A stretch of DNA of 6,878 nucleotides from Rhodospirillum sp. UBA1311 (lineage in GTDB: Bacteria > Pseudomonadota > Alphaproteobacteria > Rhodospirillales > Rhodospirillaceae): the NCBI GenBank assembly GCA_002307145.1, contig DBTR01000083.1:25639-32516 (forward strand), written 5' to 3'. Numbering within the stretch: the stretch's first letter is position 1; each line of letters begins with the position of its first letter. A program made the translations under genes and the position numbers. Below the pieces are notes generated by a model that ran no database searches, was not told where the DNA came from, and saw nothing but the letters and a program-made list of their open reading frames with translations. This document shows, in pieces, positions 1 to 6,878 of the stretch.

Positions 1-1751
1 CGCCGCACCGGCTTCAGCGGATTGAAACCGGTGTGATACATCGCGGTGGAAAGCGCCATCGGCGCGGGCAGGAAGTTCTGCACCTGGTCGACGCGGAAGC
101 CGTTCTTCTTCAGCCACAGCGCGAGATTGAGCATGTCCTCGTCGGTGGTGCCGGGGTGCGCCGCGATCACGTAGGGGATCAGGTAGTATTCCTTGCCGAC
201 CTTCTTCGCCGCGCTCTCGAACATCTGGCGGAAGCGGTCGAACGCGCCGATGCCGGGCTTCAGCATCAGCGACAGCGGACCGGGCTCGGAATGCTCCGGC
301 GCGATCTTCAAATAGCCGCCGACGTGGTTCGCCACCAGCGCCTGGATATAGGCCGGGCTCTTCACCGCGAGATCGAAGCGCACGCCCGAGCCGATCAGGA
401 TCTTCTTCACGCCGCGCACGCCGCGCGCACGCTCGTAGAGCTTGATCAACGGGCCGTGGTCGGTGTTGAGGTTCTTGCAGATGTCGGGATAGAGACAGGA
501 AGCACGGCGGCAGACCGCCTCGGCCTTCGGGCTCTTGCAGCCGAGCCGCCACATGTTGGCGGTCGCTCCGCCGAGGTCCGAGATCACGCCGGTGAAGCCG
601 CAGTCCGAATCCCGGATCGCCTCGATCTCGCGGATGATCGAATCTTCCGAGCGGCTCTGCACCACCCGCCCCTCGTGCGCGGTGATCGCGCAGAACGCGC
701 AGCCGCCGAAGCAGCCGCGCACGATCGCCAGGGAATGGCGGATCATCTCCCACGCCGGAATCTTGTGGCCGTCGTAGGCCGGGTGCGGCGCGCGGGCATA
801 GGGGAGGTCGTAGACGCCGTCGAACTCCTCGGTGGTGAGGGGTTCGGGCGGCGGCGACACCCAGATCATCCGGTCGCCGTGGCGCTGGATCAGCGGGCGG
901 CCGTTGAGCGGGCTGCCCTCCTGGTGGATGATCCGCGCCGCGTGGGCATACATCGCCTTGTCGTTGACCACCGCCTCGTAGGACGGCAGTTCGATGGCGA
1001 AGGGAACGTCCTTCGGCAGATCCTGCGGTTCGGCTTCGTCGGCGAGGCGGGTTTCGTCCTTCACCGCCCAGCCTTCCGGCACGCCATGGGTAGGCACGGC
1101 GACGCCGCGCACGTCGCGGAAGTCGGGGGCCGCGCCCTTGGCCTTGGCATAGCGATGCGCGATCTCGACGCAGGCGCGCTCGGCGTTGCCGTAGACCAGC
1201 ACGTCGGCCTTGGAATCGAGAAGCGCCGAGCGGCGCACCTTGTCGGACCAATAGTCGTAGTGCGCGAGGCGGCGCAGGCTCGCCTCGATGCCGCCGATCA
1301 GCACCGGCACGTCCTTGTAGGCCTCGCGGCAGCGCTGCGAATACACCAGCACCGCGCGATCCGGGCGCTTGCCGCCCTCGTCGTCGGGCGTGTAGCTGTC
1401 GTTGGAGCGGATGCGGCGGTCCGAGGTGTAGCGGTTGACCATGCTGTCCATGTTCCCGGCGGTGATGCCGTAGAACAGGTTGGGCTTGCCGAGCTTGCGG
1501 AAGTCGTCCGGCCCCGACCAGTCGGGCTGGGCGATGATGCCGACGCGGAAGCCTTGCGCCTCCAGCACCCGGCCGATCACCGCCGCGCCGAACGACGGGT
1601 GGTCGATGTAGGCGTCGCCCGAGACGATGATCACGTCGCAGGAATCCCAGCCGAGCGCGGTCATCTCCTCGCGGCTCATCGGCAGGAACGGCGCCCGCCC
1701 GAAGCGGTGCGCCCAATACTTGCGATACGAGAACAGTGCTTTTTCCGCCAC
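1..1751 (-). CDS. ygiQ: YgiQ-family (UPF0313) radical SAM protein, 3' end outside the window
   Basis: Cytoplasmic iron-sulfur/radical SAM protein of the YgiQ family; its reaction and substrate are not established. The visible 583 residues line up with E. coli YgiQ as I recall it. The N-terminal UPF0313 part carries APFLPMS near residues 20-26, GDAYIDHPSFG at 45-55 and IGGIEASLRR at 152-161. The radical SAM core has C347-FGG-C351-AF-C354, the CX3CX2C motif whose cysteines bind the [4Fe-4S] cluster, followed by AITAHEGR. GGYLKIAPEH lies near 478-487. No frameshift is visible. The frame is open to the window edge, so the C-terminal tail (roughly 60-150 residues in relatives) is missing. I chose the GTG at 1751 because AAGGAAG lies 7 bases upstream. 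An in-frame ATG at 1781 would add ten residues and overlap the permease, but has no ribosome binding site. It is the second gene of an operon with the permease. Confidence 0.95.
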   Translation of the reverse strand, partial: MAEKALFSYRKYWAHRFGRAPFLPMSREEMTALGWDSCDVIIVSGDAYIDHPSFGAAVIGRVLEAQGFRVGIIAQPDWSGPDDFRKLGKPNLFYGITAGNMDSMVNRYTSDRRIRSNDSYTPDDEGGKRPDRAVLVYSQRCREAYKDVPVLIGGIEASLRRLAHYDYWSDKVRRSALLDSKADVLVYGNAERACVEIAHRYAKAKGAAPDFRDVRGVAVPTHGVPEGWAVKDETRLADEAEPQDLPKDVPFAIELPSYEAVVNDKAMYAHAARIIHQEGSPLNGRPLIQRHGDRMIWVSPPPEPLTTEEFDGVYDLPYARAPHPAYDGHKIPAWEMIRHSLAIVRGCFGGCAFCAITAHEGRVVQSRSEDSIIREIEAIRDSDCGFTGVISDLGGATANMWRLGCKSPKAEAVCRRASCLYPDICKNLNTDHGPLIKLYERARGVRGVKKILIGSGVRFDLAVKSPAYIQALVANHVGGYLKIAPEHSEPGPLSLMLKPGIGAFDRFRQMFESAAKKVGKEYYLIPYVIAAHPGTTDEDMLNLALWLKKNGFRVDQVQNFLPAPMALSTAMYHTGFNPLKPVR

Positions 1752-1758
1752 CCGGAAA

Positions 1759-1765
1759 CTTCCTT
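1759..1765 (-). promoter_or_regulatory. Ribosome binding site of ygiQ, abutting the permease stop codon
   Basis: On the minus strand AAGGAAG follows immediately after the permease TGA (1768-1766) and stands 7 bases before the ygiQ GTG at 1751. This is the best Shine-Dalgarno match at any start in the window and decides the GTG start over the upstream ATG at 1781. Its position next to a stop codon suggests that ribosomes finishing the permease help initiate on ygiQ (inference). Confidence 0.7.
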
Positions 1766-2986
1766 TCAAATCCCCAACCATAAATAGGCGCAACCGAGGC
1801 TGATTGCCGTCACCGGCACGCCGATCCGCGCATATTCGCCGAAGCCCACCGCCACGCCCGCATCCCGCGCCCGCTCGACGGCGATGATGTTCGCCATGCT
1901 GCCGACGATCAGGAAGTTCCCCGACAGGGTCGAGAACACCGCCAGCCGGAGCAGCGTCGCCTCGCCCAAGTGCGGCGCGAGGCCCAAAATCCCGGTGACC
2001 AACGGCACGTTGCCGATCGCGTTGCTGCCCACCAGCGAGAGCAGCAGGGTCATCGGCGGCGCGGACACCCCCGCCGCCACGCCGGGCAGCAACTGCTCCA
2101 CCAGCCCGCTGTCCACCAGCGCGCCGGTAACCACGAACAGGCAGGTGAACAGCAGCAGCAGGTGCCAGTCCACCATGCCGAGCATCCGCTCGGTGCCGAG
2201 GCGGCGGTTGAGCAGCAGCGCCGCCGCCACCGCCAGCGCCCACGGCGCATGCGCGATCGGCATCGAGAACACCGCGATCAGCGCCACCCCCGCGACCAGC
2301 GCCTTCGCGCCCCGCCGCCGGTCGAGGCCGCGGTCGGAAACCTCGCCCACCCGCGCCTCCGCATGCCAGCGTCCGCGCCAGACCAGGACCGAAACCGCGA
2401 ACACCACGAGCATCGCCGCAATCGCGGGCACCGCACAGGTGCGCGAAAATTCCCAGAACGTCAATCCGCCGACGTGCGCGATCAAAAGATTCTGCGGATT
2501 GCCGATCAGCGTCGCCGCCGACCCGGCGTTCGCCGCGCAGGCGATGGCGATCACGAACGGGCGTGGATCGAGCCCCCGCGCCATCACCCCCTGCACCACC
2601 ACCGGCACCAGCGCCCAGACCACCACGTCGTTGGTGAGAAAGGCGGAAAGCGCGCCGCTCGCACCGATCACGAGGCCCAAAAGCAACGGCGGCGACAGCG
2701 CCGCCTCGCTCAAGGCCCGCCCCGCCCAGGCGAAGAAGCCGCAGGCCTCGACCTGGGCCGAGACCACCATCAGCGAGAACAGGATCGCGAGGGTCGGGAA
2801 ATCGACGGCGCGGACGATGCCCGGTCCGTCCACCGCGCCAACGGCGAACACGAACACCGCGCCCACCAGGGCGACTCCGGTACGGTCGATGGCCAACCCC
2901 GGCCAGCGCCCGAGGCCCATGCCCACATACACGGCTACGAAAGCCAGACCTACCCCAACCTCAATCCACACCGCCGTCTCCTCCAT
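1766..2986 (-). CDS. SLC13/CitMHS-ArsB superfamily anion permease, YbiR-like
   Basis: Polytopic inner-membrane transporter of 406 residues, a usual length for this family, probably moving an anion with ion coupling; the substrate cannot be read from sequence. About ten or more hydrophobic segments run from residues 4-26 to 390-405, with a charged central loop near 203-227. Family signatures are SAFLTNDVVV (114-123), NAGSAATLIGNPQNLLI (153-169), SNAIGNVPLV (321-330) and GSMANIIAVERA (362-373). The GNPQN and GSMAN elements sit at matching places in the two halves, as expected of an inverted-repeat ion-transporter fold, and E. coli YbiR has the same motifs. I chose the ATG at 2986 because the protein then begins just before the first membrane helix. 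An ATG at 3040 adds 18 residues without family character and has no ribosome binding site. It is the first gene of the operon with ygiQ. An arsenite or citrate role is possible but unsupported. Confidence 0.88.
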   Translation of the reverse strand: MEETAVWIEVGVGLAFVAVYVGMGLGRWPGLAIDRTGVALVGAVFVFAVGAVDGPGIVRAVDFPTLAILFSLMVVSAQVEACGFFAWAGRALSEAALSPPLLLGLVIGASGALSAFLTNDVVVWALVPVVVQGVMARGLDPRPFVIAIACAANAGSAATLIGNPQNLLIAHVGGLTFWEFSRTCAVPAIAAMLVVFAVSVLVWRGRWHAEARVGEVSDRGLDRRRGAKALVAGVALIAVFSMPIAHAPWALAVAAALLLNRRLGTERMLGMVDWHLLLLFTCLFVVTGALVDSGLVEQLLPGVAAGVSAPPMTLLLSLVGSNAIGNVPLVTGILGLAPHLGEATLLRLAVFSTLSGNFLIVGSMANIIAVERARDAGVAVGFGEYARIGVPVTAISLGCAYLWLGI

Positions 2987-3012
2987 CGGCGGGTTATACC
3001 CCACGCCTCCGA

Positions 3013-3032
3013 TTTGATAAACTTTGATACAC
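3013..3032. repeat. Two adjacent 10-base direct repeats, possible operator
   Basis: TTTGATAAAC (3013-3022) is followed without a gap by TTTGATACAC (3023-3032), differing at one base. The 10-base period puts both copies on the same face of the helix, as in many tandem operator sites. They lie in the AT-rich core between the two operons, just upstream of the preferred permease start and 44 bases upstream of the TATACT box of the efflux operon. That they bind a regulator is inference. No regulator gene is in the window. Confidence 0.35.
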
Positions 3033-3051
3033 TTATTCATACGAAAGAGGC

Positions 3052-3081
3052 TTCTGAGTACCCGCTTGTTCTGCGTATACT
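3052..3081 (+). promoter_or_regulatory. Candidate sigma-70 promoter of the efflux operon
   Basis: TATACT at 3076-3081 matches five of six -10 consensus positions. With an 18-base spacer, TTCTGA at 3052-3057 would be a weak -35 box matching only three of six positions. Transcription would then begin near 3088, leaving a leader of about 30 bases before the adaptor ATG at 3118. The weak -35 would fit a promoter needing an activator, but it could also mean the assignment is wrong. Confidence 0.35.
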
Positions 3082-3082
3082 G

Positions 3083-3117
3083 CGCGCGGATACCCTCTTT
3101 CTGGGAAAGACCGCGCG
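3083..3117 (+). promoter_or_regulatory. Leader inverted repeat covering the adaptor's Shine-Dalgarno region
   Basis: CGCGCGG (3083-3089) is the exact reverse complement of CCGCGCG (3111-3117). Nested inside, TCTTTC (3096-3101) pairs with GAAAGA (3105-3110) around a TGG loop. Stacked together they give up to 13 base pairs with one 6-base bulge (3090-3095), ending directly at the ATG. The only Shine-Dalgarno-like bases, GGGAAAG (3103-3109), lie in the loop and stem and would be hidden when folded. If transcription starts near 3088, the outer arm is mostly lost and only the inner 6-pair stem remains. Confidence 0.35.
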
Positions 3118-4239
3118 ATGCAGTTTCGCCTTGGCCCTCCCGGCATCCTGATCGCCTTGGCTCTGTCGTGTCTCGCGGCCCCGTCGGCCGAGGCTGCGAC
3201 CAAGCCGCGCCAGACTGCCGCCGCGCCCGTCATCACCGCAGTGGCGGAGCGCCACGACGTTCCGCGCCTCGCCCGCACCGTCGGCAACGTCCTCGCCTCG
3301 GCCACGGTCCAGATCAAATCCCAGGTCGAAGGCCGGGTTCTCGAAGCGCCCTTCACCGAAGGCCAGATGGTCAAGGCAGGCGATCTTCTCTTCCGCATCG
3401 ACCCCCGACCCTTCCAGGCCGAACTCGAACAGGCGCAGGCGCTGCTCGCCCGCGACCAGGCGCTGCTCGACCAGGCCAAGCTCGAACTCGCGCGGCAGAA
3501 GGACCTGAGCGCACGCGGCGTCGCCTCCACCCAGCGCTACGAGCAGGCCCAGGCGGATGCGAAATCGCTCACCGCCTCGGTCGCCGCCGACGCCGCCTTC
3601 GCCGCCAACGCCAAGCTCAAGCTCGGCTATTCGGAAATCCGCTCGCCGATCACCGGCAAGACCGGCGCGATCCAGATCCACCCCGGCAACCTCGTCAAGG
3701 CCAACGGCGACACCCCGATGGTGACGGTCTCGGCGATCGAACCGGTGCGGGTGGCGGTCACGCTGCCGCAGCAGCTCCTGCCGATCCTCCAGGAACGGAT
3801 GAAGGAAGGCGGCACCAAGCTCCTCATCAACGTGCCGGGCGAACACGGCGCGACGCTCACCGGCGCGGTCGACTTCGTCGGCGACGCGGTGGACGCGCTC
3901 TCGGGCACGATCGCGGTGCGCGCGACGGTGCCGAATACGGACCACAGCCTGGTCCCCGGCCAGTTCGTCACCGCATCGCTGGTGCTGGAAATCCTCAAGG
4001 ACGTGATCGTGGTGCCGTTCGAGGCGGTCAACACCGGCCAGCACGGCAGTTATGTCTACATCGTCGACCCCGACAACAAGGCGCAAACGCGCAGCGTCCG
4101 GGTTCTCTATGCCGACGGCGGCATTGCCGCCCTTGAGGGCGAAGTCGCCCCCGGCGACGCGGTGGTGATCGACGGCCAGCTCCGCCTCGCCCCCGACGTC
4201 GCGGTGACCAAGGTCGTCGCCGACAAGGCGAAACCATGA
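3118..4239 (+). CDS. RND efflux periplasmic adaptor (membrane fusion protein), MdtA/AcrA-like
   Basis: Periplasmic adaptor of 373 residues that would bridge an inner-membrane RND pump and an outer-membrane channel. Residues 1-26 form a signal peptide with a hydrophobic core (about 9-20) and an AEA cleavage site after 26. The family's nested order is visible: first lipoyl half-motif about 62-97 (EGRVLEAPFTEGQMVKAGDLLFRIDP), a heptad-rich coiled-coil hairpin about 98-166, second lipoyl half about 168-205 (YSEIRSPITGKTGAI), a beta-barrel to about 290, and a membrane-proximal domain to the end. The hairpin tip holds R126, L130 and S137 in RxxxLxxxxxxS spacing, the known TolC-docking motif. The length is slightly below that of AcrA and MdtA (about 400). 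It has no good lipobox, so it is probably soluble or membrane-associated without a lipid. The start is the ATG at 3118, with GGGAAAG 8 bases upstream. Its stop overlaps the pump start. Confidence 0.95.
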   Translation: MQFRLGPPGILIALALSCLAAPSAEAATKPRQTAAAPVITAVAERHDVPRLARTVGNVLASATVQIKSQVEGRVLEAPFTEGQMVKAGDLLFRIDPRPFQAELEQAQALLARDQALLDQAKLELARQKDLSARGVASTQRYEQAQADAKSLTASVAADAAFAANAKLKLGYSEIRSPITGKTGAIQIHPGNLVKANGDTPMVTVSAIEPVRVAVTLPQQLLPILQERMKEGGTKLLINVPGEHGATLTGAVDFVGDAVDALSGTIAVRATVPNTDHSLVPGQFVTASLVLEILKDVIVVPFEAVNTGQHGSYVYIVDPDNKAQTRSVRVLYADGGIAALEGEVAPGDAVVIDGQLRLAPDVAVTKVVADKAKP

Positions 4240-6878
4240 ACGTCGAGATGTTTATCCGCCGGCCGGTCGCCACCACGCTCCTGATGGTGGCGCTGATGAT
4301 CTTCGGCGTGATCGGCTACATGCGGATGCCGGTGAGCGAGCTTCCGGCGGTGGACTTCCCGACGATTTCGGTGACCGCGACCCTGCCCGGCACCGACCCG
4401 GAGACGATGGCCTCGGCGGTCGCGACACCCTTGGAAAACCAGTTCTCGACGATCGCCGGCATCGACTCGATGACCTCGACGTCGAGCCAGGGTTCGACCC
4501 GGATCACCCTCCAGTTCACCCTCGACCGCAACATCGACGCCGCGGCGCAGGACGTCCAGGCGGCGATCTCGGCGACGCTGCGCAAGCTCCCCTCCGACAT
4601 GGATACGCCGCCGACGCTCCGGAAGGTCAACCCGGGCGATTCGCCGATCTTCTACATCTTCATGAATTCGCCGACCGAGCCGATGTCGAAGGTCACCGCG
4701 TTCGCCGAAGGGCAGCTCGCGCGCCGGCTTTCCACGGTCTCGGGCGTCGCGCAGGTCAACGTCTACGGCTCGCAGAAATACGCCGTCCGCCTGCGCATGG
4801 ACCCGGACAAGATGGCCGCGCGCGGCATCGGCATCGACGAGGTCGCCGCCGCGGTCACCTCGACCAACGTCAACCAGGGCACCGGCTCGCTCTCGGGCCC
4901 GACCCGCACCGCGTTGATCCACACCAAGGGCCAGTTGCTCTCGGCGGATGCCTACGTCGACCAGGTGATCGCCTACCGCAACGGCGCGCCGGTGCGCTTC
5001 GGCGACCTCGGCCAGGTGGTCGACAGCGTCGAGAACGACCGCCTCGGCAGTTGGGTGGGCGACACCCACACGGTGATCCTCGCGGTGCAGCGCCAGCCCG
5101 GCTCGAACACCATCGAAGTGGTGGACGCGATCAAGGAAATCCTGCCGACCTTCGAGGCGCAGTTGCCGCCGTCGATGAAGCTCTCGGTGTTCTACGACCG
5201 CAGCCTGACGATCCGCGATTCGATCCACGACGTGCAGTTCACCCTCGTCCTCGCCGCCTTGCTGGTGGTGGGTGTGATCTTCGTCTTCCTGAGGAGCGCA
5301 TCGGCGACGTTGATCCCGTCGCTCGCCCTCCCCATCAGCATCGTCGGCACCTTCGCCGGAATGTCGATGTTCGGCTTCTCGCTGGACAACCTCTCGCTGA
5401 TGGCGCTCACCCTTTCGGTGGGGTTCGTCGTCGACGACGCGATCGTCATGCTCGAAAACATCGTCCGCCACCGCGAGGCGGGGGAAAAGCCGTTCGAGGC
5501 GGCGGTCAAGGGCGCGAAGGAAATCGCCTTCACCATCGTCTCGATGACGGTGTCTCTGGCGGCGGTGTTCATTCCGGTGATGTTCATGGGCGGCATCGTC
5601 GGACGCCTGCTGCACGAATTCGCCCTCACCATCGTGCTCGCGATCCTCGCCTCGGGGCTGATCTCCCTGACGCTGACGCCGATGCTGTGCAGCCGGATGA
5701 TCCGCTCCGGCCACCAGACCCATGGCAAGTGGTATCGCAAGAGCGAAGCGGCGTTCGACCGGCTACAGGCCGGATACGGCCGCTCGCTTTCCTGGTGCCT
5801 CGGCCATAAGCCGTTCGTCTTCATCCTGTTCCTGGTGAGCTTCGGCCTGTCCGGCTGGCTGTTCACCGTGGTGCCAAAGGACTTCCTCCCCTCCGACGAC
5901 ACCGGCCGGGTGTTCGGCTACACCGAAGGCACGTCGGCAACCTCGTACGACGAGATGGTCCGCAACCAGGCCAAGGCGATGGAAATCGTCCGCGCCGACC
6001 CGGCGGTCGCCGAGGTGATGTCGACGGTGGGCGCGGGCGGCTCGCGCTCGACCACCAATTCGGGCCTGTTGATCATCAACCTGAAGCCCCTGGACGAGCG
6101 CACCGACACCGCAGACGACGTGGTGCGGCGGCTGCGCGCCAAGACGGCGAACAAGATCCCCGGCATCAACGTCTACATGCAGAATCCGCCGATCATCCGC
6201 GTCGGCGGCTCGGTCAGCAAGGCGCAGTATCAATACGCGCTCCAGGATCTCGACCTCGACGCGCTTTATGGCGGCGCCGAGCGCCTCACCGAGCGCCTCG
6301 CGAAGGAGCCGGGCTTCACCGACGTGACCAACGACATGGACATCTCGGCTCCCACCGTCTCGATCGTGATCGACCGCGAGCGCGCGGCCCAGCTCGGGGT
6401 CACGGTGATGCAGGTGGAGGATGCGCTCGCCTCGGCCTTCGGCCAGCGCCAGGTCTCGACGATGTATACGCCGAACGACCAATATCAGGTGATCCTGGAA
6501 CTCCTGCCGCAGTTCCAGGAGGAGGCTTCGGCGCTCGAACGCCTCTATGTCCGCTCCAGCCACGGCGCGCTGGTGCCGCTCACCGCCGTTACCGCGATCA
6601 GCCGGGGCGTGCTGCCCCAGACCGTCAACCACCAGGGCCAGCTGCCCTCGGTCACCGTCGCGTTCAACCTCGGCGAAAACTTCTCGCTCGGCGAGGCGGT
6701 CAACCGGATCGAGCAGATCAAGTCCGAAATCGGCATCGCCAGCACCACCCAAACGTCATTCCAGGGCACCGCCAAGGCATTCGAAAGCTCGACCAAGGGC
6801 CTCGGCCTGCTGCTCCTGCTCGCGATCGTCGTCGTCTACATCGTGCTGGGGATTCTCTACGAGAGCTTCATCCACCCG
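4236..6878 (+). CDS. RND multidrug efflux pump, inner-membrane permease, MdtB/MdtC-like, 3' end outside the window
   Basis: Proton-driven RND transporter that would expel drugs or other amphiphiles through the adjacent adaptor and a TolC-type channel. Visible are 881 residues of a usual 1020-1050. Helix 1 spans about 10-29 after FIRRPVATTL. A periplasmic porter region follows to about 330. Helices 2-6 lie near 335-353, 360-381, 386-408, 430-451 and 462-485, helix 7 near 527-546, and a second periplasmic region leads to helix 8 at 856-875. D400 and D401 in GFVVDDAIVMLEN correspond to the proton-relay pair D407/D408 of AcrB. The partner lysine and arginine of helices 10 and 11 lie beyond the window. 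The N-terminal half resembles MdtC (LPGTDPETMASAVATPLE, GSTRITLQF) and other stretches resemble MdtB (AYRNGAPVRFGDL, VQRQPGSNTI). The ATG at 4236 overlaps the adaptor stop as ATGA, indicating translational coupling. Whether a second RND gene follows, as in mdtBC, is not visible. Confidence 0.95.
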   Translation, partial: MNVEMFIRRPVATTLLMVALMIFGVIGYMRMPVSELPAVDFPTISVTATLPGTDPETMASAVATPLENQFSTIAGIDSMTSTSSQGSTRITLQFTLDRNIDAAAQDVQAAISATLRKLPSDMDTPPTLRKVNPGDSPIFYIFMNSPTEPMSKVTAFAEGQLARRLSTVSGVAQVNVYGSQKYAVRLRMDPDKMAARGIGIDEVAAAVTSTNVNQGTGSLSGPTRTALIHTKGQLLSADAYVDQVIAYRNGAPVRFGDLGQVVDSVENDRLGSWVGDTHTVILAVQRQPGSNTIEVVDAIKEILPTFEAQLPPSMKLSVFYDRSLTIRDSIHDVQFTLVLAALLVVGVIFVFLRSASATLIPSLALPISIVGTFAGMSMFGFSLDNLSLMALTLSVGFVVDDAIVMLENIVRHREAGEKPFEAAVKGAKEIAFTIVSMTVSLAAVFIPVMFMGGIVGRLLHEFALTIVLAILASGLISLTLTPMLCSRMIRSGHQTHGKWYRKSEAAFDRLQAGYGRSLSWCLGHKPFVFILFLVSFGLSGWLFTVVPKDFLPSDDTGRVFGYTEGTSATSYDEMVRNQAKAMEIVRADPAVAEVMSTVGAGGSRSTTNSGLLIINLKPLDERTDTADDVVRRLRAKTANKIPGINVYMQNPPIIRVGGSVSKAQYQYALQDLDLDALYGGAERLTERLAKEPGFTDVTNDMDISAPTVSIVIDRERAAQLGVTVMQVEDALASAFGQRQVSTMYTPNDQYQVILELLPQFQEEASALERLYVRSSHGALVPLTAVTAISRGVLPQTVNHQGQLPSVTVAFNLGENFSLGEAVNRIEQIKSEIGIASTTQTSFQGTAKAFESSTKGLGLLLLLAIVVVYIVLGILYESFIHP

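Larger units (their letters stand above)
2987..3117. promoter_or_regulatory. Divergent intergenic control region between permease-ygiQ and the efflux operon
   Basis: This is the only substantial non-coding stretch in the window, about 130 bases if the permease starts at 2986. It must hold the promoters for both divergent operons unless transcription enters from outside. Positions 3011-3042 are clearly more AT-rich than anything else in the window. The region also contains two direct repeats, a -10-like box and a leader inverted repeat, each listed separately. I could not identify a convincing promoter for the permease direction. No small ORF here is convincing. Confidence 0.6.

Noticed and set aside
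1752..1765. Terminator between the permease and ygiQ
   Set aside because: Only 14 bases separate the genes and they hold the ygiQ ribosome binding site. There is no stem-loop or T-run.
33..1787. 584-codon open frame on the plus strand, opposite ygiQ
   Set aside because: Its product is rich in Arg, His, Ala, Val and Asp with no domain or membrane pattern, which is typical of the antisense frame of a GC-rich gene. The opposite strand encodes an unmistakable YgiQ.
1766..2986. Naming the permease ArsB, NhaD or a citrate transporter
   Set aside because: The shared superfamily motifs do not define a substrate, and no ars, citrate or other pathway gene lies nearby.
1884..3151. Two long plus-strand open frames opposite the permease
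   Set aside because: Low-complexity Arg/Pro/Thr/His-rich translations with no ribosome binding sites or recognisable fold; the minus strand has clear family motifs and membrane segments.
3118..3195. Adaptor as a lipoprotein, because Cys19 lies in the signal peptide
   Set aside because: The residues before Cys19 are A-L-S, which lack the Leu at -3 expected of a lipobox. A normal signal peptidase I site (AEA) follows at residue 26.
4107..5723. 538-codon minus-strand open frame opposite the adaptor end and the RND pump
   Set aside because: Arg/Asp/His-rich antisense shadow. The plus-strand frame is a continuous RND pump with all expected helices to the window end.

Overview
The window is GC-rich, with C or G dominating third codon positions. 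It contains four protein-coding genes in two divergent pairs, with almost no non-coding sequence. Composition and protein similarity suggest a Gram-negative proteobacterium, most likely an alphaproteobacterium. This is inferred from general resemblance: no ribosomal RNA or other marker gene is present. I see no mobile element, CRISPR array, tRNA or rRNA, and nothing that looks recently transferred.

Left half, minus strand (1-2986): a CitMHS/ArsB/SLC13-type anion permease of the YbiR kind is followed after 14 bases by a YgiQ-type (UPF0313) radical SAM protein, whose 3' end lies beyond position 1. The ygiQ ribosome binding site directly abuts the permease stop codon, so the two are probably co-transcribed and translationally linked.

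Middle (about 2987-3117): a divergent control region of about 130 bases, holding an AT-rich patch with two 10-base near-identical direct repeats, a TATACT -10-like box, and an inverted repeat that ends exactly at the start codon of the right-hand operon and covers its Shine-Dalgarno region.

Right half, plus strand (3118-6878): a periplasmic adaptor (MdtA/AcrA-like) and an inner-membrane RND pump (MdtB/MdtC-like) overlap by an ATGA junction. Together they form two of the three parts of a tripartite drug efflux machine. The third part, a TolC-type outer-membrane channel, is not in the window, although the adaptor keeps the hairpin motif used to dock on TolC-type channels. The pump is cut by the window end in transmembrane helix 8, at residue 881 of roughly 1030.

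Overall this is an ordinary chromosomal region. I do not see a previously undescribed system. The points most worth a second look are the control region between the operons, the SD-covering leader hairpin, and the conserved but functionally uncharacterised YgiQ protein coupled to a permease.
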